Origin: JALZVT01 sp964611345
Lineage (GTDB): Bacteria > Pseudomonadota > Gammaproteobacteria > Pseudomonadales > Azotimanducaceae
Assembly: GCA_964611345.1 (NCBI GenBank)
Contig: CAZSYU010000022.1
Coordinates: 1 to 52,306, forward strand
Direction: 5' to 3'
Length of the DNA stretch: 52,306 bases
Below the pieces are notes generated by a model. It was not told the DNA's origin. It saw nothing but the letters and a program-made list of their open reading frames with translations, and ran no database searches. The position numbers were made by a program, and so were the translations under genes. Below are positions 24,701 to 33,680 of the stretch, one piece after another (the first letter of the stretch is position 1; each line of letters begins with the position of its first letter).

Positions 24701-26284
24701 TTACCAAGTGTGAGCGTCGGCTTTTTCCCAGTCCGCTCGCCAGGCCGCAGGAATAGTGTCTGCAGCAAGCAAGCAGCTGCCAGTAATGTTCGGGTAGAGC
24801 TCGGCATAGGTCTTCACCACCGTGCCTTGAACGCGGCGGTTAATATGTATGGGCATTAGCTCATCCAGGCTATCAAGCCCCGCGGCCGCAATAAGCTCCG
24901 CAGCATTGGCGACCGTGTCCTCCTGAAACTGGGCGACCCGGCTGGCCTTGTCCTTTACCACCAGGCCCTTATTCCGAGCTGGGTTTTGGGTGGCGATTCC
25001 GGTTGGGCATTCGTCGGTGTTACAGCTTCGCGCCTGAATACAGCCCAGTGACAACATCATGCCGCGCGCCGAGTTCACCGTGTCAGCGCCCAACGCAATC
25101 GCCCGAACGAGATGAAACGCAGAGAACATCTTGCCGGAGGCAATGATGCGCATCTCATCTCGCAGACCACAACCAATCAACGCATTGTTCACAAATATCA
25201 ACGCATCTCGCAGCGGTGTACCCACCGAGTTGGTCATTTCAGTGGGCGCAGCTCCCGTGCCGCCCTCGCCCCCATCTACCGTGATGAAATCCGGGTAGAT
25301 ATCCGTTTCCAGCATGGCTTTACAGATTGCCAGAAACTCATCCTTACGCCCGATGCAGAGCTTGAAGCCCACGGGCTTGCCACCGGATAGTTGCCGCAAT
25401 TGCACAATAAAGTCGAGCAGGCCGGTGGGCGTAGAAAAGGCGGTGTGCGCAGGAGGCGACACCACATCCGCTCCCATTGGTACGTTGCGAATTCGTGCAA
25501 TCTCTTCCGTGAGCTTGGCCGCGGGCAGAATGCCGCCATGGCCGGGCTTCGCACCTTGAGACAGCTTGATCTCGATCATCTTGACCACTTCGCGCTGGCT
25601 GTTTTTTGCGAACAGTTCCGGATTGAAGTTCCCGTTGGCATCACGACAGCCAAAATAGCCGGTGCCAATTTGCCAAACGATATCGCCACCGTGCTCCAGG
25701 TGGTAAGGACTCAAGCTGCCTTCGCCCGTGTTGTGCGAGAAACCGCCAATCTTGGCACCCTTATTTAGCGCCATGATGGCGTTCTTGCTCAGGGCCCCGT
25801 AGCTCATGGCAGAGATGTTAAGTACCGCAGAAGAGTATGGCTGCGTGCAGTCTTTGCCGCCAAAGGTGACGCGCGGTGCAAGCTCGGTGGCGTGTTTGGG
25901 CACCATCGAGTGGTTTATCCATTCATAACCCGCGCGGTTGACATCAAAGATGGTGCCGAACGGTCGCGTATCTCTGGCGCCTTTCGCGCGCTGATACACC
26001 AGCGCTCGATACTCGCGGGGGATGGGTGCGCCACTGGTCTCAGACTCAACAAAGTACTGCTGAATCTCGGGCCGCACAGATTCGAACAGATACCGAAAGT
26101 TGCCGATAACCGGATACAAACGCTTAATCGTATGTTTCGTTTGAAACATATCGATTAGCCCCACAGCGATGATGGGAACCACGGCTACGAATGCCCACAG
26201 AATTGGCGACCAAAGCTGCGCAAGCCCCAACAAGGCGAGTGGCACGACAACAGCAAGGATGGCGAATTTTTGACGCACGGTCAT
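24701..26284 (-). CDS. FMN-binding glutamate-synthase-family protein
   Basis: A 527-residue protein with two N-terminal membrane spans (about residues 7-45) followed by a glutamate-synthase FMN/Fe-S barrel. Family features in order are SAMSYGALSKNAIMALNKGA, NTGEGSLSPYH, GAKPGHGGILPAAKLTEEIA, TVDGGEGGTGAAP and DTVNSARGMMLSLGCIQ. The cysteines of CIQARSCNTDECPTG are the likely 3Fe-4S ligands. The glutaminase domain of true GOGAT is absent, so the reaction may not be glutamate synthesis; stand-alone members of this family are poorly characterised. It shares its strand with the NDH-2 fusion gene 72 bp upstream. Confidence 0.88.
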   Translation of the reverse strand: MTVRQKFAILAVVVPLALLGLAQLWSPILWAFVAVVPIIAVGLIDMFQTKHTIKRLYPVIGNFRYLFESVRPEIQQYFVESETSGAPIPREYRALVYQRAKGARDTRPFGTIFDVNRAGYEWINHSMVPKHATELAPRVTFGGKDCTQPYSSAVLNISAMSYGALSKNAIMALNKGAKIGGFSHNTGEGSLSPYHLEHGGDIVWQIGTGYFGCRDANGNFNPELFAKNSQREVVKMIEIKLSQGAKPGHGGILPAAKLTEEIARIRNVPMGADVVSPPAHTAFSTPTGLLDFIVQLRQLSGGKPVGFKLCIGRKDEFLAICKAMLETDIYPDFITVDGGEGGTGAAPTEMTNSVGTPLRDALIFVNNALIGCGLRDEMRIIASGKMFSAFHLVRAIALGADTVNSARGMMLSLGCIQARSCNTDECPTGIATQNPARNKGLVVKDKASRVAQFQEDTVANAAELIAAAGLDSLDELMPIHINRRVQGTVVKTYAELYPNITGSCLLAADTIPAAWRADWEKADAHTW

Positions 26285-26356
26285 GAGCGGTCTTCCTTCT
26301 GACTACAGGTTAACAAGGCTAGCGTTCGACAAGTCTGAGAGGTCACAGTGAAATTC

Positions 26357-27976
26357 CTAGTTGGAGTTGTTTTGTAATTCTTCGGGGTAGCGGGCTTCAG
26401 GCAGCTCATCGAAATAGGTTTGAAAAAAGGGCAAGGCTGCACTGAGCCGGGTGAAATCAGCGCGACGAATAAGCAATACCTCGCTATCTTCGAGGGCGAC
26501 AAGCCGACCGATGGTGGCCTGGGGTTTGCTCAGGCTGTGTTCTCCCCAGTGCTCACCAACGCCAATCAGCCGCACATGATCCGCTTCACCAGAGTCGCCT
26601 GAACTGCGCAATATTCTCGATTCCAGGCGGCCCGAAACAACGGTGTAAAGGCCATCAATGTGCTGCCCCGGGTCGAACAGAACATCCCCCGCCTTGTAGT
26701 GCCGGCGGCTAAGCCCTGTGTCGTCTGGCGCCGAAATCTGCACGATGCTGCGCGGCAACACGTAATCAAACAACCAGTTCAAAGCGATACGCAGCCGCGT
26801 CGACACACTGGGAACCAGTGACCAATAGAAACCGCGCCACAATAACCAGGCGAACACACCAGACAGAGGCCGGCCGTACACTTCTGCAACGGCATCGTAG
26901 TGGCCGATAGAGGCCATGCTGCCCTTGGGTTCGTAACTGAAGGGCGCCTGACTTTGGCCTTGCAGCCAGGCCGCAACGTTGGTGGCAATAAGCTCTGCCT
27001 CGCGCACCGCAAACTGGGCGGTGGTTGGCGCAAAGGAGCCGTCATCCAATGGGACCCGCGCATTGTCGCCTAACGCCCAGACACCCTCCTGGCCCTCAAC
27101 CTGCAGGTTGGCATCAACAGCAATTTGTCCGCGCTCAAGGGTCAGGGGTAGGTGCTCAAGCAACTCAACCGGCCCATTACCAATTGTGCAGATCAGTGTA
27201 TGGCTGCCTACAAAGTCTCCGGCGGAGGTTTCCACACCCATAGCCGTGGCCCCCGCAAGACGCGTTTCAAGCAGAAACTCAACACCGCGCCGAACCAACC
27301 GCTCACGCGCGTGAGCGCCCAGACGTTCGCTAAGCTCGGGGAGAATTTCTTTGCCACTGTGCACGAGCAAGATCTTCAACTCGTCTTTGCTTATGTTTGG
27401 ATAGTGGCGCAGCGATCGCGCAATGAGCTCTTGCACCTCACCCGCAACTTCCACCCCGGAGAACCCGCCGCCCGCAATAACAAAAGTGAGTAATTGACTC
27501 TTCAGTTGCGCATTGCGGGTGACGTCAGCATGCTCAAGGCAATGAATCACATGATTACGCAGTTGTTGCGCATCCGTGAGATTTTTAACGAAGAAGCCGT
27601 GATCTGCAAGGCCAGGAAACAGGGTATCCATGCCACGCGTACCCAACGCCATAACGAGAGCATCGTAACTGAGAAACTGGGGTATACGCCCGCTGCCCTG
27701 GGCGAGTTCAATTTTCTTGTTCGCGAAGTCGATGTCCATCACCTCGCCCATACGAACGTTAATGTCCTTCAACATTAATCGCAGGGGGGTCACGGCATCC
27801 GTTGCGGTGATGGTGCCTCCCACCACCTCAGGCAAGAGCGGCTGGAACACGAAGTAGTTGCGCTCGCTAACAAGCTCTACTTCAACGTCGGCGGGTAATA
27901 CCTTACGCAGTCGCTTGGCGGCAAAAGCACCAGCAAAACCGCCGCCAAGCACCGTTACCGTTTTTTGTGTGTTCAT
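26357..27976 (-). CDS. NDH-2-type NAD(P)H dehydrogenase fused to a cyclic-nucleotide-binding domain
   Basis: A 539-residue fusion. Residues 1 to about 415 form a type II NADH:quinone oxidoreductase: the FAD site TVLGGGFAGAFAAKRL at 7-22, RNYFVFQPLLPEVV near 39, the NADH site TFVIAGGGFSGVEVAGEV near 158, WALGDNARVP near 295 and a membrane-associating aromatic/basic helix (WRGFYWSLVPSVSTRLRIA). Residues about 420-539 form a Crp-like cNMP-binding domain (YKAGDVLFDPGQHIDGLYTVVSGRLES, then GEHWGEHSL). The usual PRAAT-type phosphate loop is not obvious, so nucleotide binding is uncertain. E. coli NDH-2 has no such extension. The start is ATG 27976; an in-frame extension upstream lacks family sequence. 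Confidence 0.9.
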   Translation of the reverse strand: MNTQKTVTVLGGGFAGAFAAKRLRKVLPADVEVELVSERNYFVFQPLLPEVVGGTITATDAVTPLRLMLKDINVRMGEVMDIDFANKKIELAQGSGRIPQFLSYDALVMALGTRGMDTLFPGLADHGFFVKNLTDAQQLRNHVIHCLEHADVTRNAQLKSQLLTFVIAGGGFSGVEVAGEVQELIARSLRHYPNISKDELKILLVHSGKEILPELSERLGAHARERLVRRGVEFLLETRLAGATAMGVETSAGDFVGSHTLICTIGNGPVELLEHLPLTLERGQIAVDANLQVEGQEGVWALGDNARVPLDDGSFAPTTAQFAVREAELIATNVAAWLQGQSQAPFSYEPKGSMASIGHYDAVAEVYGRPLSGVFAWLLWRGFYWSLVPSVSTRLRIALNWLFDYVLPRSIVQISAPDDTGLSRRHYKAGDVLFDPGQHIDGLYTVVSGRLESRILRSSGDSGEADHVRLIGVGEHWGEHSLSKPQATIGRLVALEDSEVLLIRRADFTRLSAALPFFQTYFDELPEARYPEELQNNSN

Positions 27977-28155
27977 TAACCCAGAGCAACCCGAAGCACA
28001 GCTAAAGAGGCGCGCTAACAGCACGCCCATGAATTGAAGTTTATAGGATAAAGAATAGGCCTCCAATTCGCGCCGTCCAGACAAATCCCCACCTGGCCCG
28101 GCATACAGACTAAAATGGTCTCCTATTAACCTCGCACAGCGATCCAGGACCGCCT

Positions 28156-28494
28156 ATGGACGTCATCACCCAACTCTCCCAGGTATTGAAAGATCGCCAG
28201 TCAGCGGCAACCGCGGGCTCCTACGTCGCAAGCCTCTATGCGGCCGGCCTGAACAAGATTCTGGAGAAAGTCGGTGAGGAAGCCACCGAGGTCATCCTCG
28301 CCTCCAGAGACCTGGCTGAAGCCAACTCAGCCACCCAATCTGCGACCGAATCGGCACTTGTAGGCGAAGTCGCCGATCTATGGTTCCACAGCATGGTAAT
28401 GTTGACCCATCAGGGTATTGCACCTGAAAAGGTGCTGGATGAGCTTGCGCGTCGCTTCGGCGTGTCGGGTATCGAAGAAAAGCGTAACCGCTGA
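28156..28494 (+). CDS. hisE: Phosphoribosyl-ATP diphosphatase
   Basis: A 112-residue HisE, which hydrolyses phosphoribosyl-ATP to phosphoribosyl-AMP in the second step of histidine synthesis. The MazG-like motif is clear: KILEKVGEEATEVILASRD near residues 33-52 and VGEVADLWFHSMVML near 76-90. HisI, the next enzyme, usually lies just upstream or is fused. Here the upstream neighbour is the NDH-2 fusion gene on the other strand, and no hisI is visible anywhere in the window. The tat genes follow as in other gammaproteobacteria. Confidence 0.95.
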   Translation: MDVITQLSQVLKDRQSAATAGSYVASLYAAGLNKILEKVGEEATEVILASRDLAEANSATQSATESALVGEVADLWFHSMVMLTHQGIAPEKVLDELARRFGVSGIEEKRNR

Positions 28495-28577
28495 AGGCTA
28501 TAATCGCCTCGCAACACCGCCAATGTATTTGGCCAACGCACTAGCCGGTTAACTGCTGGTGCCAGCAGGAGATTCAC

Positions 28578-28793
28578 ATGTTTGGATTGAGCATTTGGGA
28601 ACTATTAATCGTTCTCGCCATTGTCATTCTGGTGTTCGGCCCGAAACGGCTCGGTACCCTGGGTTCTGATCTGGGCAACGCCATCAAGGGCTTCCGCACC
28701 GCTATCAAGGACGACAGCGCTGACACTATAGAAGGCAGCGAGAAAGCAAACGCGGCGACTAAAGACGCCGCCGACCAGAAAACGAATGTTTGA
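28578..28793 (+). CDS. tatA: Sec-independent translocase subunit TatA
   Basis: A 71-residue TatA with AGGAG about eight bases before the ATG. The short periplasmic N-terminus, single membrane span (IWELLIVLAIVILVFGPKRL, 6-25) with the FGPKRL hinge, and amphipathic helix (GSDLGNAIKGFRTAIKD) are canonical. TatA forms the pore-like assembly for folded, twin-arginine proteins. Its 3' end overlaps tatB by eight bases. Confidence 0.96.
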   Translation: MFGLSIWELLIVLAIVILVFGPKRLGTLGSDLGNAIKGFRTAIKDDSADTIEGSEKANAATKDAADQKTNV

Positions 28794-29331
28794 TATCGGC
28801 TTTCCGGAGCTTTTGATCGTTAGCGTGGTTGCGCTATTGGTCCTTGGCCCGGAACGTCTACCAGAGGCCTTGCGCACGCTGGGTTTATGGTTCGGCCGCA
28901 TGCGCCGCAGTTTTTCCGCCGTGAAAGTCGAAATAGAGCGGGAGATTGGCATGGACGAGGTGCGCCGCCAATTGCACAACGAGGCCATTCTCGAGGAGAT
29001 GCGCGAGCTCGAATCCAGCGTCAACACCATTGGCCAAAACATCACAACGGAGGTCGAGACGAGCGTCGAGAGCGACGCGGTCCCCAAACCCACCAACACC
29101 CATGACGCCACTGTCGAGGAACTCGACGCGGCCATGCGCGATTTGGAAGCAAACGTCAAAGTCGTCAATAACAACGACTCCACCGAGCCGCACCACGAAG
29201 AAGGCGAGGCACCGCTCGAAGAACCACGCAATTTCACGACCGACGATTTTCAATACTCCAATGAACCGCATCCTGACGATGAGTTTCTGAATAACCCAGA
29301 CGTCAAACCCGATCGTCAATCTGACGGCTAA
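28786..29331 (+). CDS. tatB: Sec-independent translocase subunit TatB
   Basis: A 181-residue TatB. The N-terminus MFDIGFPELLIVSVVALLVL, followed by GPERLPEALRTLG, is diagnostic of TatB rather than TatA. The amphipathic helix (FGRMRRSFSAVKVEIEREIG) and a longer coiled-coil region (DEVRRQLHNEAILEEMRELE) follow. The tail is strongly acidic and low in complexity and varies widely in this family. TatB and TatC form the signal-peptide receptor. The start overlaps tatA by eight bases. Confidence 0.95.
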   Translation: MFDIGFPELLIVSVVALLVLGPERLPEALRTLGLWFGRMRRSFSAVKVEIEREIGMDEVRRQLHNEAILEEMRELESSVNTIGQNITTEVETSVESDAVPKPTNTHDATVEELDAAMRDLEANVKVVNNNDSTEPHHEEGEAPLEEPRNFTTDDFQYSNEPHPDDEFLNNPDVKPDRQSDG

Positions 29332-29337
29332 CCCAGG

Positions 29338-30102
29338 GTGAGCGAGCCCCACAAAACACTGGAGCACGACGCCAGCGTCGACGAGGCCGAGATGCCGTTT
29401 ATGTCGCACCTGCTCGAGCTTCGCCAGCGTATTCTCTACGCCGTGCTTGCTGTATTGCTGTTGTTCTTTCCGGTGTACCTCATCCTGGGCAACGGTTTAT
29501 ATGAGTTTATGTCCCGGCCACTACTCGAGGTGGCACCCGGCGACATGATCGCGACCGATGTCGCCGCCCCATTCTTCGCTCCACTCAAGCTCGCGTTCTT
29601 CGCGGCTCTGTGCCTCGGCATGCCATTTGTATTGCATCAGGCCTGGGCCTTTATCGCGCCGGGCCTGTACCTGAAAGAGAAACGACTGGCACTGCCGCTG
29701 TTAGTGAGCAGCGTCATCCTGTTTTACCTCGGCATGGCGTTCGCCTACTTTTTAGTCTTCCCGCTGGTGTTTGCCTTCTTTGCCAGCACAACACCTGAGG
29801 GCGTCGCGTTCATGCCCGACATAAGCAGCTATCTGAATTTTGTGCTGAAGCTGTTTTTAGCCTTTGGCCTTGCCTTCGAGATTCCCATCGCCACCTCGCT
29901 GTTGGTATGGACGGGTTTTTCGACGCCAGAAAGCCTTGCGGCAAAACGTCCCTACGTCATCGTAGGCTGCTTTATTGTCGGCATGCTACTCACACCGCCT
30001 GACATTATTTCGCAGGTCATGCTGGCGCTACCCACCTGGGGTTTGTTTGAGCTCGGCGTGGTTATTGCGCGCTTGATCAAGCCCCAAGGGCAAGACAACT
30101 AG
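29338..30102 (+). CDS. tatC: Sec-independent translocase subunit TatC
   Basis: A 254-residue six-span TatC. I place the start at GTG 29338, six bases after tatB; the conserved MPFMSHLLELRQRI begins about 18 residues in, and an ATG there (29392) is an alternative start. The first loop and the segment AAPFFAPLKLAFFAALCLGMPFV are characteristic. TatC binds the twin-arginine signal. The 3' end (30094-30120) carries three 9-bp tandem units covering the stop, giving a second TAG in frame. Confidence 0.95.
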   Translation: MSEPHKTLEHDASVDEAEMPFMSHLLELRQRILYAVLAVLLLFFPVYLILGNGLYEFMSRPLLEVAPGDMIATDVAAPFFAPLKLAFFAALCLGMPFVLHQAWAFIAPGLYLKEKRLALPLLVSSVILFYLGMAFAYFLVFPLVFAFFASTTPEGVAFMPDISSYLNFVLKLFLAFGLAFEIPIATSLLVWTGFSTPESLAAKRPYVIVGCFIVGMLLTPPDIISQVMLALPTWGLFELGVVIARLIKPQGQDN

Positions 30103-30120
30103 TACAACTGGGACAACTAG
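30094..30120. repeat. 9-bp tandem triplication over the tatC stop
   Basis: GACAACTAG, TACAACTGG, GACAACTAG in direct succession. The first unit is the last two codons plus stop of tatC. The period of nine keeps the frame, so a second TAG falls at 30118. Confidence 0.85.
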
Positions 30121-30160
30121 AAGAACCAAAACAAGGTGGTTGCGCTCGTTGCGTCCTGAG

Positions 30161-30616
30161 CTACCGCTCCAGCAGAAAAGTCACAGGCCCATCATTCACC
30201 AAACTGACCTGCATGTCGGCCCCAAACTGCCCGGTTGCAACCCGCACCCCGCGCTCAGTGACCGCCCTGACAAACTGCTCATAGAGACGCTCCGCGAGCT
30301 CGGGCGGTGCAGCCGTACTGAATCCAGGCCGTCGCCCGCGCGACGTATCTGCCGCCAGCGTGAACTGCGACACCACCAGCATCTCACCGCCAATGTCTTT
30401 AAGGCTTCGGTTCATGTTCTTGGTGGCGGCAGCGCTTGAATCCGTATCTGGAAATACACGCAAGCCAACCGCCTTATCCGCGAGCCATTGAATCTCTGCG
30501 TCACCGTCAGTCGGAAACACCCCAACAAAGGCAAGCAGCCCTGCTCCTATCTGTGCAATGCGCTTGCCGCCAACATCAACACTTGCTTGCGTGACTCGCT
30601 GCAACAGTACGCGCAT
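30161..30616 (-). CDS. dtd: D-aminoacyl-tRNA deacylase
   Basis: A 151-residue DTD, which removes D-amino acids (and glycine from tRNA-Ala) mischarged on tRNAs. The family motifs are present: MRVLLQRVTQASVDV at the start, SQFTLAADTSRGRRPGF with the SQFTL active-site strand near residue 83, and VNDGPVTFLLE at the C-terminus with the G-P motif that enforces chirality. Full length. It converges with tatC and lies 51 bp downstream of typA on the same strand. Confidence 0.95.
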   Translation of the reverse strand: MRVLLQRVTQASVDVGGKRIAQIGAGLLAFVGVFPTDGDAEIQWLADKAVGLRVFPDTDSSAAATKNMNRSLKDIGGEMLVVSQFTLAADTSRGRRPGFSTAAPPELAERLYEQFVRAVTERGVRVATGQFGADMQVSLVNDGPVTFLLER

Positions 30617-30667
30617 GAGTTACAGCGCTCCGCGAAACACTATCCGCAAGACACTATCCACAAGAAA

Positions 30668-32485
30668 CTAGGAGGCGTTGGCCCGGCGCTTGCGATCGGT
30701 TTCATTCAATAGCGCTTTGCGTACTCGAATGGACTCCGGCGTGATCTCAACTAACTCATCATCATCAATAAAATCGAGCGCCTGTTCCAGCGTATGCTTG
30801 ATGGGATTGTTAAGGATAATGGCCTCATCGGTGCCTGACGCACGCACGTTGGTCAGCTTCTTTTCTTTTAGCGGATTAACCACCAGATCATTATCGCGCT
30901 GATGAATACCCACCACCATGCCTTCGTACACCGGCTGGTTGGGCTCCACAATCATGCGGCCGCGGTTTTGCAGGTTAAACAAGGCAAAGGCCACTGCCTT
31001 GCCCTGACCGTTGGAAATCAACACGCCGTTGTTGCGTTGCCCCAGCTCACCTTCCATGCGTTCGGCATAACCCGCAGAGGCATAGGTCATGATGCCGGTA
31101 CCCGATGTCATCGACATAAAGCTGGGACGAAACCCCATAAGCGCACGGGTAGGAATGCGGTAGTGCAATATCACCCGACCACGACCGTCAGAGCGCATAT
31201 CAGAAAGTTGACCCTTACGGTCACCAAGCGCTTCCATCACTTTGCCCTGATGTTCTTCTTCCACGTTCAGGGTTAAATCTTCAAACGGCTCGTGGGTTTT
31301 GCCGTCTACCTCTTTGGTGATCACCTGTGGCCGCGACACGGCAAGCTCGTAACCTTCGCGGCGCATGGTTTCGATCAACACCGACAGGTGCAGCTCACCA
31401 CGTCCGGATACCCTGAAGCGATCCGGGTCTTCGGTGTCTTCGATTTGCAAGGCCACGTTGTGTGAGGCTTCGCGATATAGGCGTTCGCCGATCTGCCGCG
31501 AGGTGACAAACTTGCCTTCTTTGCCGGCGAACGGTGAAGTGTTTACGCAGAACAGCATTGTGAGCGTCGGCTCATCAACCGTCAGTGGCGGCAGCGCTTC
31601 GACATGGTCGGGCGCACAGATCGTATCTGAGATACCAATGTCATCCACACCCGTTACACACACAATGTTGCCGGCCTGGGCCGACTCGAGCTCAACACGA
31701 TTCAGGCCATGGTGCCCCAACACTGTAAGCACGCGCGCGCGGCGCTGTTTGCCCTTGGCGTCAACAACCATCACGGGTGAGTTTGCTTTCAACGTGCCGC
31801 GCCGCACCCGGCCAACACCAATCACACCAATGTAGGTGGAGTAATCGAGCGATGTGATCTGCATTTGAAAAGGTTTTTCCAGTTCCACGTTGGGCGGCGG
31901 CACAGAATTCACAATCATGTCGAATAGCGGATTCATGTTGTCGGTCATCTCTTCGGGGTCAGGGCCCGAGATGCCTTGAATGGCTGAGGCAAAGATCGTT
32001 GGAAACTCGAGCTGCTCGTCGGTACCACCGAGGTTATCGAACAGGTCAAACACCGCGTCGACCGCGGCGTGCGGATCGGCGCCATCGCGGTCGATCTTGT
32101 TCACTACCAAAATCGGGTTCAGGCCGGCCGCAAACGCCTTTTCGGTAACAAACCGGGTTTGGGGCATGGGGCCTTCTACCGCATCCACGATAAGCAGCAC
32201 TGAATCTACCATCGCCATGATGCGTTCCACCTCGCCACCAAAGTCGGCGTGTCCTGGTGTGTCCACTATATTGATATGGGTATCGCCGTACCGAATGGCG
32301 GTGGTCTTGGCGAGAATGGTAATACCGCGCTCTTTCTCCAGGTCGTTCGAGTCCATCGCCCGCTCGGGCAGTTGCTCACGCTCGCCGAGGGTCTGACTTT
32401 GCCGCAGCAGGCAATCCACGAGCGTGGTTTTGCCGTGGTCAACGTGGGCTATGATGGCAACGTTTCGTATGTGATCGACTGACAC
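30668..32485 (-). CDS. typA: Ribosome-associated translational GTPase TypA/BipA
   Basis: A 605-residue translational GTPase that assists 50S assembly and low-temperature growth. The G motifs are canonical: G1 AHVDHGKTTL (about 13-22), G3 DTPGHADFGGEV (about 75-86) and G4 NKIDRDGA (about 129-136). The EF-G-like domain order continues with MQITSLDYSTYIGVIGVGRV and GRGELHLSVLIETMRREGYE. The BipA-specific C-terminal domain holds NNGVLISNGQGKAVAFALFN. The length matches the family. The gene stands apart from glnA, its usual neighbour in some relatives, separated by the thiolation pair on the other strand. Confidence 0.97.
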   Translation of the reverse strand: MSVDHIRNVAIIAHVDHGKTTLVDCLLRQSQTLGEREQLPERAMDSNDLEKERGITILAKTTAIRYGDTHINIVDTPGHADFGGEVERIMAMVDSVLLIVDAVEGPMPQTRFVTEKAFAAGLNPILVVNKIDRDGADPHAAVDAVFDLFDNLGGTDEQLEFPTIFASAIQGISGPDPEEMTDNMNPLFDMIVNSVPPPNVELEKPFQMQITSLDYSTYIGVIGVGRVRRGTLKANSPVMVVDAKGKQRRARVLTVLGHHGLNRVELESAQAGNIVCVTGVDDIGISDTICAPDHVEALPPLTVDEPTLTMLFCVNTSPFAGKEGKFVTSRQIGERLYREASHNVALQIEDTEDPDRFRVSGRGELHLSVLIETMRREGYELAVSRPQVITKEVDGKTHEPFEDLTLNVEEEHQGKVMEALGDRKGQLSDMRSDGRGRVILHYRIPTRALMGFRPSFMSMTSGTGIMTYASAGYAERMEGELGQRNNGVLISNGQGKAVAFALFNLQNRGRMIVEPNQPVYEGMVVGIHQRDNDLVVNPLKEKKLTNVRASGTDEAIILNNPIKHTLEQALDFIDDDELVEITPESIRVRKALLNETDRKRRANAS

Positions 32486-32621
32486 TGGTTTACCTGCAGA
32501 GGTTTCTCAAAGAGCGCTAACCCGGTCCAGTTGAGCTCGGTATAAAAGCCGCAATCAGAACGTTAATAGTTGGGTGATTTAGCAAGGAAATGAAAGGGTT
32601 GGGATTTCTCGGGCGCGGAGT

Positions 32622-33680
32622 ATGAAGCAAACACCGAAGGCTGTCGCCCTCATCTCGGGCGGGCTGGATTCGCTCCTGGCAGCCAAAGTCATCATGGATC
32701 AAGGCGTGCACGTGGAGGGCCTCAACTTCTTCACGGGCTTCTGCGTGGAAGGCCATACCCACGCCATTCGCACCACACGGACCAAATCGCGCCAAACCGC
32801 CCCACGCAACAATGCCCTCTGGGTGGCCGAACAACTGGGCATAAAACTTCACATTCTTGACGTCATCGAGGACTACAAGGATGTGGTGCTGAATCCCAAA
32901 CACGGTTACGGCAAAAACCTCAATCCCTGCGTCGACTGCAAGACCTTTATGGTCAATCGGGCCCAAACTTGGGGCTTTATGCAGGACGGTGGCTTCGATT
33001 TTGTCATCACCGGCGAAGTGCTGGGACAGCGCCCCAAAAGCCAGATCCGCGAAAAGCTGCAAGTCATCGCCACCGATTCAGGCGCCCAAGACCGCCTGTT
33101 GCGGCCGCTGTCCGCCAAACATCTGGAGCCCACGCTGCCCGAGCGTGAGGGCTGGGTCGATCGCAACAAGCTCTACGATTTCCACGGCCGCAACCGCAAA
33201 CCGCAGATCGCGCTCGCCCAATCACTGGGGTTTAGCGACTGGGCACAGCCGGCCGGTGGCTGTTGTTTCTTGAGCGATCCCGAGTACTCCAACCGCCTGG
33301 GCGACATGTGGCGTTCGCGTACCACGCGCGACTACAGCCTCGATGACATCATGCTGTTAAAGGTGGGCAGACATCTGCGGCCCAGTCCCAACTTCAAGCT
33401 GCTCATTGGCCGGGAAGAAGGCGAAAACCAGTATTTGGAAGGCTATCGCAAGCAGTTCATTCACCTGCGTACTACCAGCCATAACGGTCCGCTGAGCCTG
33501 CTCGATGGCACCGCCAGTGCGGACGACCTGTTACTCGCCGCGCGCCTTGTTGCCCGCTACTCGCAAGGCAAAATGGCCCCAAGCGTCGACGTCAGCATCC
33601 ACCACCCAAACGGCGTTAACGAAGCGCTCACGGTAGAGCCTATGTCACCACAAGACATTCCAAAGGCCTGGCATGTCTGA
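32622..33680 (+). CDS. MnmA/ThiI-like PP-loop ATPase, probable RNA thiolase
   Basis: A 352-residue protein. The N-terminal half is an adenylating PP-loop domain: ISGGLDSLLAAKVI with the SGGxDS loop at 12-17. Two cysteine sites parallel the catalytic pair of MnmA: NPCVDCKTF (Cys103, Cys106) and AGGCCFLSDP (about Cys213-214). The C-terminal third (MLLKVGRHLRPSPNFKLLIG, then REEGENQYL) resembles the NFACT-R (DUF814) fold, an inference from pattern only. No THUMP domain is present, so it is neither ThiI nor standard MnmA. The tusA-like gene overlaps its 3' end by eight bases, which points to sulfur transfer onto RNA. Confidence 0.8.
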   Translation: MKQTPKAVALISGGLDSLLAAKVIMDQGVHVEGLNFFTGFCVEGHTHAIRTTRTKSRQTAPRNNALWVAEQLGIKLHILDVIEDYKDVVLNPKHGYGKNLNPCVDCKTFMVNRAQTWGFMQDGGFDFVITGEVLGQRPKSQIREKLQVIATDSGAQDRLLRPLSAKHLEPTLPEREGWVDRNKLYDFHGRNRKPQIALAQSLGFSDWAQPAGGCCFLSDPEYSNRLGDMWRSRTTRDYSLDDIMLLKVGRHLRPSPNFKLLIGREEGENQYLEGYRKQFIHLRTTSHNGPLSLLDGTASADDLLLAARLVARYSQGKMAPSVDVSIHHPNGVNEALTVEPMSPQDIPKAWHV

